Shown here piece by piece: positions 1-8,810 of a stretch of DNA of 64,000 nt (the stretch's first letter is position 1; the number at the start of each line of letters is the position of its first letter). The stretch is taken from contig CBDCYP010000002.1 in NCBI GenBank assembly GCA_965224235.1, positions 1,736,001-1,800,000 on the forward strand. Direction: 5' to 3'. Both the position numbers and the translations under genes were made by a program. Under the pieces are notes generated by a model, which saw only the letters and a list, made by a program, of their open reading frames with translations, did not search any database and was not told the origin of the DNA. Source of the stretch: G958295935 sp965224235 (GTDB taxonomy: Bacteria; Chloroflexota; Dehalococcoidia; Lucifugimonadales; Lucifugimonadaceae).

Positions 1-1
1 G

Positions 2-205
2 CCCGGAAGCGACTTTTCAGGATATGACCCGGAAGATCCTTCGAATCTATGCGTGGCGGATGGTAAAGACCTTTTGACAATCTACCGTCGGTATTCCAAC
101 GAAAATTACTTGCAAGTGGCACACTGTGAGAAGGTATTTGCCGTACGGGAATCTGAGGCTCAGTATATTCTGGAACTGTTGACGGAAATTACCGAATCCC
201 AGTAG
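2..205 (+). CDS. C-terminal end of an unrecognised protein (cut by window edge)
   Basis: An open frame enters from the left edge and stops at the TAG at 203-205, giving 67 residues. The translation looks like real protein: mixed composition, a segment with LLTIYRRYSNENYLQVAHC and an amphipathic C-terminal helix (AQYILELLTEITESQ). I do not recognise a family. The 207-bp gap to the next gene holds a small hairpin (TCCTGGC/GCCAGGA) near 374-388 and a purine-rich ribosome site for the following gene. The start of this gene is outside the window. Confidence 0.5.
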   Translation, partial: PGSDFSGYDPEDPSNLCVADGKDLLTIYRRYSNENYLQVAHCEKVFAVRESEAQYILELLTEITESQ

Positions 206-412
206 ACGGCAACATTTCTGGCGGGCGGCAGAGGAGGCCATATTGGAAAGGCGTTTGTAAATCGCGGCGGCTTCACGCGGCTTGCCGTCACACCTCGCCG
301 GTTGACTTTCACGAACACGGTCTTGTAGGTTAAGGTCGGCAGTTTCAGAATTTGCAACACATAGTTCAGATGTCCTGGCTGCCAGGATAACGACAGGCCA
401 CAGGAGAGATAT

Positions 413-1390
413 ATGAGACCCGCATTTGCAACCGGCATGCGCCCGAGGTCCGAATTCTTGTTGTACGCGAAACAGTTCGGGGTCAAGGACGTGATGGTGT
501 TCAACAACGATAGCCTGCCCGGGTATGACGGAAAGTGGGCAATCAAGGATCTGGCGATGATGCGCCTCGACGTCGAGAGCCACGGCCTGAGACTGGCGGC
601 GATCGAGAACGTCCCGGTCAGGTTCTACGAAGACATCATGATCAACGGACCGAGACGGGACGAGCAAATCGAGAACATGATCGTGACAATTCGCAACATG
701 GCGCGGGCCGGTATACCGATCTTCGGATACCACTGGATGCCCTCCCTCGTGTGGCGGACAACGCCCAAGGTGATTCGGGGGGGCGCCCTGGCCACGGCCT
801 TCAACTACGAGGAGGCAAAGGACCTGCCGCTCACCCACGGCCGCGTCTACACCGAGGAAGAGATGTGGGAGAACCTCGAATACTGGATCAAGATCATCAC
901 GCCCATCGCAGAAGAAGAAGGCATCCGCATGGGCATCCACCCCTGTGACCCGCCGGTAAAGGAGATAGGCGGCGTCCCGCAGTTGTTCAGCTCATACGAC
1001 AACTACCGTCGCTACCTCGACATCTACGACTCGCCGAACAACGCGATCGAGTTTTGCCAGGGTACGGTATCCGAGATGTACGACTCGGCAGGCGACAACA
1101 TCTACGGGTTCATCGACGAGATGGCCCGCCGCGACCGTATCTTGTACGTGCACTTCCGGAACGTGTCGGCCCCGAATCCCAACGACTTCCACGAGGAGTT
1201 CATCAACACCGGTCACGTCGATATGTACCGGGCGATGAAGACGTACCACGATGCCGGCTTCAAGAGCTTCTTCATCGACGACCACGTCCCGCAGACGCAC
1301 AAGGACACCCAGTACGGTCATCAGGCCCGTGCATTCGCCAACGGATACATCCAGGCCATGATCGAGGCGGTTGCGAAGCAGTCGGCTTAA
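413..1390 (+). CDS. uxuA: Mannonate dehydratase (UxuA family)
   Basis: Predicted to dehydrate D-mannonate to 2-keto-3-deoxygluconate in hexuronate breakdown, in the cytoplasm, using Mn2+. The 325-aa protein has the xylose-isomerase-like TIM barrel signatures of UxuA: HPCDPP (residues 176-181), FCQGT (214-218), HFRNV (247-251), GHVDM (267-271) and DDHVP (289-293), which supply the usual His/Cys/His/Asp metal ligands. It is shorter than the E. coli enzyme (394 aa), as in other environmental members. The ATG is preceded by CAGGAGAGAT, a good ribosome site. No other glucuronate genes are adjacent; the next clusters are a toxin-antitoxin pair and a peptide-type transporter, so the sugar-acid role rests on the family alone. 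Confidence 0.88.
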   Translation: MRPAFATGMRPRSEFLLYAKQFGVKDVMVFNNDSLPGYDGKWAIKDLAMMRLDVESHGLRLAAIENVPVRFYEDIMINGPRRDEQIENMIVTIRNMARAGIPIFGYHWMPSLVWRTTPKVIRGGALATAFNYEEAKDLPLTHGRVYTEEEMWENLEYWIKIITPIAEEEGIRMGIHPCDPPVKEIGGVPQLFSSYDNYRRYLDIYDSPNNAIEFCQGTVSEMYDSAGDNIYGFIDEMARRDRILYVHFRNVSAPNPNDFHEEFINTGHVDMYRAMKTYHDAGFKSFFIDDHVPQTHKDTQYGHQARAFANGYIQAMIEAVAKQSA

Positions 1391-1435
1391 ACCGGCTGAA
1401 CACGTATGCGGCAGCGCCAGGGTTGGGTGGGATGG

Positions 1436-1713
1436 TTAGTCAAAAAGGTCGGAATGGCTGCCAGTCCGCACCAGGATCAGGGTGTCGTCGTCCTTTGAGT
1501 CCCAAATTAACAGCCAGTCCGGCTCAATGTGGCATTCCCAGCGCCGCGACCATTCACCGATCAATCTGTGAGGCTGTGAGGCCTGTTACGTGGATCAAGC
1601 GAGCGTTCCGAGAGAAGTCGCTCGACGATGGACCAGAGCTTGTTGAGATTCTTTCCTCGCCTCTTGGCGCGCCTCAAGTCTTTCTTGAACTGAGTCGTAG
1701 TGAGCAGCTGCAT
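1436..1713 (-). pseudogene. yafQ: YafQ-family mRNA interferase toxin, frameshifted by an 8-bp tandem duplication
   Basis: Starts 3 nt after the DinJ antitoxin stop. The first part reads MQLLTTTQFKKDLRRAKRRGK and runs to NRPHSLTD then a stop; a second frame continues as HRLIGEWSRRWECHIEPDWLL and ends RTGSHSDLF, the conserved YafQ C-terminus including the HIEPD and GSH-DLF catalytic stretches. The break lies exactly where CTGTGAGG is repeated in tandem (plus strand 1566-1581). Removing one copy restores an 89-aa intact toxin reading NRPHRLIGEW. Known: YafQ is a ribosome-dependent RNase neutralised by DinJ. Inference: the toxin is dead while the antitoxin is intact. Confidence 0.85.
1566..1581. 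repeat. 8-bp tandem duplication CTGTGAGG x2 that breaks yafQ
   Basis: Two perfect adjacent copies at 1566-1573 and 1574-1581. Deleting one restores the toxin frame and the family consensus, so this is the inactivating lesion. Confidence 0.85.
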
Positions 1714-1716
1714 TGA

Positions 1717-1974
1717 TCAATCTAGCCTGGCCTTCATATCCTCCAGGCTGGCGTACTCATCGAGCCCCTCTCCGTCGCGGGCTTGTTGCAGCGCTTTAAT
1801 TGTTTCGCCGTTGGGTACCCTCACGGCGAACGGCAACCCGCGATGCATAGTTACCTGTCTATAGAACAACGTGATCGCCTCAGTTGTCGACAGCCCTAAC
1901 GCCGAGAAGTATTCCTCTGCCTGTCGTTTCAATTCAGGTTCAACGCGGGCGCGTATCATTTCGGTCTTGGCCAC
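1717..1974 (-). CDS. dinJ: RelB/DinJ-family antitoxin
   Basis: 85-aa protein with the RelB/DinJ ribbon-helix-helix N-terminus (KTEMIRARVEPELKRQAEEY) followed by the typical GLSTTEAITLFYRQV helix and a PFAVRVPN linker. Such proteins bind and neutralise YafQ/RelE toxins and repress their own operon. The gene is complete and directly precedes the frameshifted yafQ (3-nt gap), the normal antitoxin-first order. ATG start with GGAGGCGC upstream. Because the toxin reading frame is broken, the antitoxin may survive as a stand-alone regulator or protect against related toxins elsewhere; this is inference. Confidence 0.88.
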   Translation of the reverse strand: MAKTEMIRARVEPELKRQAEEYFSALGLSTTEAITLFYRQVTMHRGLPFAVRVPNGETIKALQQARDGEGLDEYASLEDMKARLD

Positions 1975-2098
1975 AAAGCGCCTCCATGTCTGTACCTTGG
2001 CAGTGTACCACGAATGGGGTACAGGTTAAGCGGCAGCGGCGGACTGCTTCGCTTCCTTGCGTAGCATATTTACCGTTAACACCACCCACCGCTACCGG

Positions 2099-2998
2099 CT
2101 AGAGCTGTCTGAGCCTCGGGTCCAGGTAGTCTCTCAGCCAGTCGCCCAGGAAGTTCAGAGACATTACGACCAGAAATATGGCGGCGCCCGGAAACACGGT
2201 GATCCACCACGCCTGCGAGAGGTAGAGCCGTCCTTCGTTGATCATCAGCCCCCACGTCGCATTCGGGCCGGGCACGCCGGCGCCAAGGAACGACAGCGTG
2301 GCTTCGGCCAGTATCAGGCCGCCGACATTCAACGTGGCGATCACAACCATGGTGTTGGTGATGCCGGGGAACACGTGCCTTATTAACACCCTCGGCGCGG
2401 ATGCGCCAGCCACCTGGGCCAGCTTCACGTAGTCGCGCTCTTTAAGCGTCAGGACTTCGGCTCGAACGTTTCGCACGAATCCTGACCATGCCAGCAATGC
2501 CAACAACGCCATCATGATGACCAGGCTCGATCCGAGCACCACGGCCACCACCAGGGCAACCAGCAAGAACGGCACGGCTGCCCATATATCGACCATTCTC
2601 ATGATGACTTCGTCCGTGAGGCCGCCGAACCAACCACCGATTAGCCCAAGCGCGGTCCCGACCACAAGCCCCGTCGCCATTGATACGGCTACGACTATCA
2701 ACGAGACGCGCGTCCCTTGAATCAGGCGGCTCAACACGTCTCTGCCGACATGGTCGGCGCCGAGGAAATAGTTCTCGACTACCTTAGGGTTGTCGGCGTA
2801 CCAGGCGGGGTCGTGCCAGGATGGTGGGGCGTTGCGGGCCCGCAGGTTCTGTTTGATCGGATCCGTCGGCTGCAACCATGGGGACGCCACTCCGGTGAAC
2901 AGGAGCACGGCCAGCACAAACAGCGGTATCACGGGGTACCGGATAATTACACGTGCGGCCCCGACGACTCTGCCCATAGCCGCAGGTCCAGCGCTCAT
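2099..2998 (-). CDS. dppC: Peptide-type ABC transporter permease (DppC/OppC family)
   Basis: Inner-membrane permease of a Dpp/Opp-type importer. It shows the N-terminal hydrophobic segment (VIPLFVLAVLLFTGV), the LGADHVGRDVLSRLIQGTR motif of DppC proteins, five further membrane segments and the EAA loop (AQVAGASAPRVLIRHVFP) that docks the ATPase. It ends with DWLRDYLDPRLRQL, the family C-terminus. I use the ATG at 2998, about 40 nt after the DppB stop; an upstream in-frame ATG at 3073 would overlap dppB by 35 nt and lacks a ribosome site. It lies last in the operon SBP-dppB-dppC; no ATPase gene accompanies it, so it probably borrows ATPases encoded elsewhere, possibly those near 43-44 kb. Confidence 0.9.
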   Translation of the reverse strand: MSAGPAAMGRVVGAARVIIRYPVIPLFVLAVLLFTGVASPWLQPTDPIKQNLRARNAPPSWHDPAWYADNPKVVENYFLGADHVGRDVLSRLIQGTRVSLIVVAVSMATGLVVGTALGLIGGWFGGLTDEVIMRMVDIWAAVPFLLVALVVAVVLGSSLVIMMALLALLAWSGFVRNVRAEVLTLKERDYVKLAQVAGASAPRVLIRHVFPGITNTMVVIATLNVGGLILAEATLSFLGAGVPGPNATWGLMINEGRLYLSQAWWITVFPGAAIFLVVMSLNFLGDWLRDYLDPRLRQL

Positions 2999-3038
2999 GC
3001 CGACAGCTTCTGAGGCCCTGTTATTCGGCAAAGCCAAG

Positions 3039-3974
3039 TCAGGAGTACCGAATGCGCGGGTCGATAAAGACATAGGCGATATCGGCGAGGAAATTCATGC
3101 CGACGAAGATCATCGTGAACAGGATTACGATCATGGACATGACAGGGAAGTCGTTGTCCCATACCGCTCTCACGGCCGCCGATCCTAGCCCCGGCCACGC
3201 ATACACCGTCTCTACAACGACGACGCCTGTGATGAATCCGGCTACCAACAATGCGGAGTAGGTGAGAGGCGAAATGAGCGCATTCCGGAATGCGTGTTTC
3301 CACACGACCAGACCGCTCGCAACGCCCTTGGCCCGGGCGAGCTTCAAGTACTCCGAGTCGAGCACCTCGAGCATCGCCGAGCGTGTCAGCCGAAGGTATG
3401 CCGCGGCCGATCCCCATGCCAGGACGAGCGTGGGCAAGATCATGTGTCGAATGCTGAAGCCTTCACCCCGAGTGCCGCTCGGCAGCCAGTCCAGAATCAC
3501 AGCGAAGAGCAGGATCGACATGATACCGACCCAGAAACCCGGTAGAGCCTGCCCCAGCAGCGCAAATACGCGGGCCGCGTGATCATAGGCAGTGCCGCGC
3601 TTGACCGCAGAGAGCACTCCCAACGGAACGCCTACTAGCGTGGCGACGATCCACGAAGCGATGCCCAGAATAGCAGTGGCAGGTATCTTTTCGCCTATGA
3701 CGGTTGTAACAGGCTGTTTTGCCGCGAGGCTCTGCCCAAAGTCGCCCCGCAGTATGTTTCCGAGCCACACCAGGTACTGGATCGGTAACGGCTTGTCCAG
3801 ACCCAACTCCTTGCCGATCAGATCCCAGTGTTCCGGGGTCATCCCGTAACCCTCGGCGCCTGCGTAGAGCAGCCGTGGGTCCCCGGCCGCGCGTGACATC
3901 GAGAACGTGAACATCGTTGCCACCAAAAGGGCAATGACGGCAAAGAAGAATCTGCGAACCAGGAATCGTCTCAT
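3039..3974 (-). CDS. dppB: Peptide-type ABC transporter permease (DppB/OppB family)
   Basis: 311-aa permease with the DppB hallmarks: N-terminal RRFLVRRFFFAVIALLVATM transmembrane anchor, the GDFGQSL periplasmic motif, the EAA loop LARAKGVASGLVVWKHAFRNAL and the C-terminus ADIAYVFIDPRIRYS. It pairs with DppC to form the membrane pore. It lies between a binding-protein gene (118 nt upstream, with a strong stem-loop in the gap) and dppC. Substrate cannot be told from sequence; neighbours (UxuA, deacetylase) allow a sugar-acid or acylated compound as well as peptides. Confidence 0.92.
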   Translation of the reverse strand: MRRFLVRRFFFAVIALLVATMFTFSMSRAAGDPRLLYAGAEGYGMTPEHWDLIGKELGLDKPLPIQYLVWLGNILRGDFGQSLAAKQPVTTVIGEKIPATAILGIASWIVATLVGVPLGVLSAVKRGTAYDHAARVFALLGQALPGFWVGIMSILLFAVILDWLPSGTRGEGFSIRHMILPTLVLAWGSAAAYLRLTRSAMLEVLDSEYLKLARAKGVASGLVVWKHAFRNALISPLTYSALLVAGFITGVVVVETVYAWPGLGSAAVRAVWDNDFPVMSMIVILFTMIFVGMNFLADIAYVFIDPRIRYS

Positions 3975-4003
3975 GAGAGCGCTCGCGGTTTTTTGCTAAC
4001 CAG

Positions 4004-4041
4004 TACGGCGGCGCGGCCATCACCCCGGCCGCGCCGCCGTA
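4004..4041 (-). terminator. Intercistronic stem-loop between binding protein and permease genes
   Basis: Perfect 15-bp inverted repeat (TACGGCGGCGCGGCC and its complement) with an 8-nt loop. No T-run follows on the minus strand, so it is more likely an mRNA-stabilising or partial-attenuation hairpin that raises binding-protein expression above that of the permeases than a full terminator. Confidence 0.6.
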
Positions 4042-4092
4042 TCGGCTATGTTTCCTTCATCCGGCTATCCGGTTGAGGAGCCGAATAGCCAG

Positions 4093-6123
4093 TTATCTGG
4101 CCAGTGTGATGTACTCAGGCGCATTCCACGGCTGTCGCCATGACGGGCGCATCGGCCAATTTTCGATCGAATTCGGGTTGTAAACGATCGAGAGCGGCAC
4201 GGATACCACACCGGGGTTCAACGCCCACATGTGGAGGAAGTCTGCAACTTCGTTCATCAGTCGGATGCGATCTTCCTTGTCGGGGTTGGCCGCAGCTTTT
4301 CCGTACTGTTCAGCGACGAACGGGGTTTCAAACCCACAGCTGAATCCGCCTCGGCTCCGGCTGCTCATCTGCACGCCCTTTGGCCAGTCCCACGGGTTTC
4401 CGTCACGGCCTTCGCCGCAACTTGTGAGCCACGGGACGGTGTTGGTGCGTCCAACGACCGACGGCCGGAAGATGGCGTATGCGTACTTCAGGACCTGAAC
4501 CTCGATTCCGACTTCGTTCCAGAATCCGGCTGTTGCGTCTGCGATCTCACCCGAGATGCCCAGTCCGCCGCCAAGCTCCGGTCCCGTGTACAGGGCCATC
4601 GCGAAGCGGGTGCCTTTGTTGTTCCTTGGGAATCCCGCCTTGTCGAGGTATTCGTTCGACATCGCCGGGTCGTATGGCACTTCCCATTTCGACTGCCAGA
4701 GTGAGTCCTTGGGGTCGAAGTATTCGACATGGACGGCGTTGCCTATACCGCCAAGAACCGTCTCGACTACGAGGTCGCGGTCAATGGCCATACCGAGCGC
4801 CCAGCGGACCAGGCGTGCCTGCTCCATGTCGTCGATGCCTTCGGGGTTGTTTGAGTCTACCGGATTGAACGGGTTGCCGATCCACTGGATGTCATGCACG
4901 AACGTTCCCGCCGCCGGGAGGGGTTCGCCGGTCCCTGCATGGACGGTTTCCCACAGGTTGCCGGAGAAGAAGACTCCCATCTGGATGCCGCCGCCTGTGC
5001 CGGCGGCCTTCATTCCGTTGCGCTGCATGCCGGGGATCTGGCTGACCGAGATCTCCATGGCGTCGGCTTCACCAGTGCGCATCATCGAGAGGCGAGTGGC
5101 CTCTTCAGGTGCGTGAACGAAGGTGATCGTCTCAGCCTCGCCAGTCTTCCGCCAGTGGTTCTCAACTCGGTCGAGCACCACCTTTCCTCCGGCTTCCCAT
5201 TCCCTGATTGTGTAGGGGCCGGTGCCGATGGGGTTGGCTTTCGTCCAGTCTTCGCCCATCTGGTCGAGGACCGCCTTGCTGATGACCTGGGCGCCGAGCC
5301 CTTCATCAGTCAGGTAGAAGCTCGCCCAACGTACGTCGAACTGAGCAAACGGGAAGCGGTTTGTGTACGTGTCCAGTACCTCGACCGGCTGGTTGCCGAT
5401 GAGGTTGGACCAGAAGCCGCCGCCGTCGGTAATGCTAACCGGGTTGAAGGCGGGGTTGGCGTCGTTGTATGCGTACGCCACGTCCTCGGCCGTCAATTCG
5501 CCGAAGTCGCCGTGGCCGGCGCCCTGCCACGGGATGCCCTGCTTGACCGTCACGTCGACGTGGCTCAGGTCATCGGCCAGGTCCCAGCTTTCGGCCAGCA
5601 TCAATTCTTCACGATTACCGTCGAAGCCGTAGTTGAACAGGTCTTCGGTAACTGGGTAGACGTTCTTTGGCGGTCCGCCGGTCGAGTTAAGTCCCTGAGG
5701 CGCCAAAATCTGGATCGTCGCGAACGTGAGATTACCCGCGGCTGTCTTGGCGTCCGGCGGTGGGCGTTCGGGTTCGATTGTCGGTACTGGCACAGCGCCC
5801 GGGGTTGCTACCACTACGACGGTCTCGACGACCTTCTCAGTGACTGTAACCTCCTTTTCGACAACGACAGTCTGTACCTCCGTTACGGTCTTGCCCTCGA
5901 CGATCTTTTCGACGACGACGGTCTGGACGACTTTTTCAGTCACCGTGACGGGCTTTTCGACGACAACGGTCTGGATGACAGTATCGCCTTTCGTCTGGAC
6001 GACTTTTTCTACTTCTACGGTGACGACTTTTTCAACCACTTCGGTGCCGCCACAAGCAACCGCGGCCAGGGCGGCGGCGATCAGCCCTGCCATGGCTACA
6101 GTTCCCAATTTGATTAAGCCCAT
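4093..6123 (-). CDS. ABC transporter substrate-binding lipoprotein, family 5 (SBP_bac_5)
   Basis: About 676 aa. The start at 6123 is chosen because GAAGGAGGT stands 5 nt upstream and the product then begins with a lipoprotein signal peptide (MGLIKLGTVAMAGLIAAALA then AVAC). A stalk of roughly 80 residues follows, built from repeats of the type VVVEKPVTVTEKVV, before the peptide/nickel-binding fold (AESWDLADD near the start; GTGPYTIREW; WALGMAIDRDLVVETVLGG; PWNAPEYITLAR at the end). It should sit on the outer face of the cell membrane and feed DppB/DppC. An in-frame upstream start at 6210 gives a non-signal N-terminus and is rejected. Confidence 0.92.
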   Translation of the reverse strand: MGLIKLGTVAMAGLIAAALAAVACGGTEVVEKVVTVEVEKVVQTKGDTVIQTVVVEKPVTVTEKVVQTVVVEKIVEGKTVTEVQTVVVEKEVTVTEKVVETVVVVATPGAVPVPTIEPERPPPDAKTAAGNLTFATIQILAPQGLNSTGGPPKNVYPVTEDLFNYGFDGNREELMLAESWDLADDLSHVDVTVKQGIPWQGAGHGDFGELTAEDVAYAYNDANPAFNPVSITDGGGFWSNLIGNQPVEVLDTYTNRFPFAQFDVRWASFYLTDEGLGAQVISKAVLDQMGEDWTKANPIGTGPYTIREWEAGGKVVLDRVENHWRKTGEAETITFVHAPEEATRLSMMRTGEADAMEISVSQIPGMQRNGMKAAGTGGGIQMGVFFSGNLWETVHAGTGEPLPAAGTFVHDIQWIGNPFNPVDSNNPEGIDDMEQARLVRWALGMAIDRDLVVETVLGGIGNAVHVEYFDPKDSLWQSKWEVPYDPAMSNEYLDKAGFPRNNKGTRFAMALYTGPELGGGLGISGEIADATAGFWNEVGIEVQVLKYAYAIFRPSVVGRTNTVPWLTSCGEGRDGNPWDWPKGVQMSSRSRGGFSCGFETPFVAEQYGKAAANPDKEDRIRLMNEVADFLHMWALNPGVVSVPLSIVYNPNSIENWPMRPSWRQPWNAPEYITLAR

Positions 6124-6430
6124 ACTTACCTCCTTCGGCATCGTGCCAACAAACGGCCCTTTGAATCTTGCCTGGCGCGTTGCGCCCGGCCATAACGGGC
6201 CTTCCAGCACACTGGCGAACAGCGCGGCATCATACTTTGTGAGGTTGGGTTCGTCAACGTCGGGCGCCTAAAAAAGGCGAGGTGGGCGCCGTTGGGTGAT
6301 AGACGAAAAATACGGGTCGGCGGGACTAGGTTTATTGGCCGGGTTATCATTGACGCGACGCGCCAGCGAACCGGTCGCCGCCTCAGACGACCGATCCCGT
6401 TTAGACGGCCCCGCATGAGAGGAGACCGCA
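6124..6430. promoter_or_regulatory. Divergent intergenic region between transporter operon and deacetylase
   Basis: 307 bp between two divergently read genes, so promoters for both must lie here. Ribosome sites are clear on both sides (AAGGAGGT minus, GAGAGGAGACC plus). I see no confident -35/-10 pair, riboswitch or operator palindrome. Confidence 0.4.
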
Positions 6431-7648
6431 ATGACCACAGCCAATTCAACCCCCGACTTGCTGCTGAAGGGCGGACACGTGATCGATCCGGCGAACGGCC
6501 TTGACGGCCCGAGTGACGTCGCCATCAAGGGTGGTAAGATCGCGGAGGTTTCGGCCGACATATTCGCTGATTCGGCCGTTAGCGTCGTAGACATATCGGG
6601 GCTGTACGTCACACCGGGCTTGATAGACCTGCACACGCATCATTTCGGCGAATTCGCGCACATCAATCCGGATCTTTACGGCATCCCGCACGGCGTCACG
6701 ACCGTCGTCGACGCCGGCACGTCCGGCGCAGAGTCTTTCGAACAGTTCAAGACCACGGCCATCGATAAGGCCCGGATCAGGGTATTGGCCCTGCTGAACA
6801 TCTGCCGGCAGGGAATGCTTAAGCACGCCGAGCAGGACTCTACTCAGCTAAAAGCCGCCCCGTGCGCAGTGGTGATGAACGACTATCCGGACCACATTGT
6901 GGGTATCAAGGCTGCCCACTACGACGGGGTGGACTACGACGGCATCGAGCAGGCGGTCGTGGCGGGTGAGATGACAGGAAAGCCGGTGATGATCGACTAC
7001 CACCGCCACCCGGCCCGCAACTATCGCGGGTTACTCTCGCGGCTGCGCCCGGGCGACACTCATACGCACATGTACGGCAGACACACCCCCCAGATGGACG
7101 AAAACGGGGTCATCTACGACTTCCTGCTAGAGGCGCGTGAGCGTGGCGTTCAGTTCGACGTCGGGCACGGCGGCTTCAGCTTCTGGTTCAGTACGGCGAG
7201 CAAACTGATACCGCAGGGCCACATCCCGAGCACCATCTCGACCGACGTTCACCATGGCAGCTTTTTCCTGTCGCGCGCCACGATGCCGACCACAATGTCA
7301 AAGTTGATGAATCTGGGGTTGACGTTGAATCAGGTCGTGGAGATGTCGACTTCAGCGCCGGCGAACTGGATGAAACGTCCTGAACTGGGCAACTTGTCTG
7401 TCGGCGCAGAGGCGGACATCGCTGTCTTGAAACTGGAGCGCGGCGACTTTGGGTTCGTCGATTCCGGTTGGACCAGGATGCGTGGCGATTCGCAACTGAA
7501 CTGCCACATGACGATCCGTGCGGGCGAGATCCTGTGGGACCTGAACGGGCTTTCACGCCCCGGCTACGAAGGCCTCGGCGATTACATCAAGCTGGACGGC
7601 GGGGATTGGTCTGAATACGAGGACTGGGCCGGCTACCAGAATTCCTGA
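6431..7648 (+). CDS. Amidohydrolase/deacetylase-family metallohydrolase
   Basis: 405-aa amidohydrolase-superfamily enzyme resembling the EF_0837/Atu3266 deacetylase group, which removes acetyl groups from acylated amino or hydroxy acids. Visible metal-site residues: HTH at 68-70 (DLHTHHFGE), a likely carboxylated Lys160 (GIKAAHYDG), His191/193 (DYHRHP), His211 (DTHTHMYG) and Asp272 (STDVHHG). The N-terminal strand LLLKGGHVIDPANG and the C-terminal GAEADIAVL belong to the accessory beta-sandwich. ATG start with GAGAGGAGACC upstream. It is transcribed away from the peptide-type transporter and may act on the imported compound; that link is inference. Substrate unknown. Confidence 0.82.
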   Translation: MTTANSTPDLLLKGGHVIDPANGLDGPSDVAIKGGKIAEVSADIFADSAVSVVDISGLYVTPGLIDLHTHHFGEFAHINPDLYGIPHGVTTVVDAGTSGAESFEQFKTTAIDKARIRVLALLNICRQGMLKHAEQDSTQLKAAPCAVVMNDYPDHIVGIKAAHYDGVDYDGIEQAVVAGEMTGKPVMIDYHRHPARNYRGLLSRLRPGDTHTHMYGRHTPQMDENGVIYDFLLEARERGVQFDVGHGGFSFWFSTASKLIPQGHIPSTISTDVHHGSFFLSRATMPTTMSKLMNLGLTLNQVVEMSTSAPANWMKRPELGNLSVGAEADIAVLKLERGDFGFVDSGWTRMRGDSQLNCHMTIRAGEILWDLNGLSRPGYEGLGDYIKLDGGDWSEYEDWAGYQNS

Positions 7649-7805
7649 GCGTTTGCCGCCCATCGTCTGTCACGCGGGCAATCACGTTTGTGGGTGCCCG
7701 CCGGGGTGGGGCACGGCGACGGTGTCGTCGATATTCATGCGTTGCCCCTCTCCGGAGCCTGTTTCAGATGTAGCGTCATGTTTGGGGGGAGGGATTTCCG
7801 CCTGG

Positions 7806-8810
7806 TCATACTGGCTGTGGGCAGAGCCTGATGAGTCGAAGTAAGGCGCGGGCTGGGCCGATGATAGCCGCCTGCGCCGCCCGATAGGCTGAGTATGGGC
7901 CCGCGGCGGCGCGCCGCATCCGCCGCAGGGCGCTCAGGTTGAAGGCTGTGGCGAGCAGGGTCCGCTCAGCCGCGACGTTGGGTAAGCCGCGCAACAGGAA
8001 CCTCCGGGCTTGCTGCTGCTCTTTGATGATCCCGAAGACCGGTTCGACCAGTTGCTTTCTCTGCCTATACGCCTGTTTGGCTTCTCCGGTGGACATCCAG
8101 GCCCGGTGGCGGCGCAGCGCAGCGTCGTGCGGGCCTATATCCAAGCTGCGGCCATGACGCTTGTTCCTCGTACAGACCCCGAATGCCGGACAGGCCCGGC
8201 ACACGGCCCCTGAGGCCCGGTAGAGCCGCATCATGGTCTTGCGAGTGAGCCTGGTACCGGTGAAGCGCAGCCACTGTCCCTCGGGGCAACGGTAGCGGTC
8301 GCTCGCCTCGTCATAGGCGAAACGGTCCTTGTGATACGGGCTCTCCAGCGCCCGGTCCTGCGACTCCGGCATGACCACCCGTTGGCCTCTTCGGCCGCAC
8401 TCCTCAGGATTGCTACCGGAGTGACAGCCCGCATCGGCCAACGTCGTCTCCGCCGTCTCCTCCCCCTTCTCCAGCATCGGACCCAATTGCGCCTGGTCGG
8501 TCGTGTCGTCCACCACGTCGGCCGCCGTGATCAGCATGCCGGCCGCTTTCTCCTCAACCGTTACCGGAGAGACCATCGCCTGGGAGTTGTAGGACATGGC
8601 GATGGTCTGGCGGGTGTTCATCATCACGGCGTCCCGGTCGGTCAGCATGACGACGATCTGAGGTGCGAGGGCGCTCAGCTGGAGGACGAAACCGTCTGCC
8701 GCCTCCCGGTCCCGGTTGACTCGCCGCGCAGTGCCCTGCGGGCGCACCGCGGCGTCCACCCATTCCTTCGAAACATCGATCCCTACGAACACTGGCGAGT
8801 CAGCAACCAT
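7806..8810 (-). mobile_element. Chimeric transposase: IS110 N-terminus fused to IS1182 C-terminus
   Basis: One 334-aa frame. Residues 1-54 (FVGIDVSKEWVDAAVRP to ALAPQIVV) are the start of an IS110-type DEDD transposase, including the first catalytic Asp (Asp10). From about residue 55 (LTDRDAVMMNTRQT, SYNSQAMVS, TLADAGCHSG, VVMPESQDRALE, CRACPAFGVCTRNKRHGR, EPVFGIIKEQQQARRFLLRG) it is an IS1182-family DDE transposase lacking its DUF772 N-terminus and first catalytic Asp. The junction is near 8648. AAAGGAGAA precedes the ATG, so the IS110 translation signals are kept. Both catalytic sets are incomplete, so the product should be inactive. Likely made by insertion or deletion between two neighbouring elements. 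Confidence 0.8.

Noticed and set aside
4897..6117. Long plus-strand frame opposite the binding-protein gene
   Set aside because: Mirror of the repetitive stalk and GC-biased codons of the real minus-strand gene; no domain.
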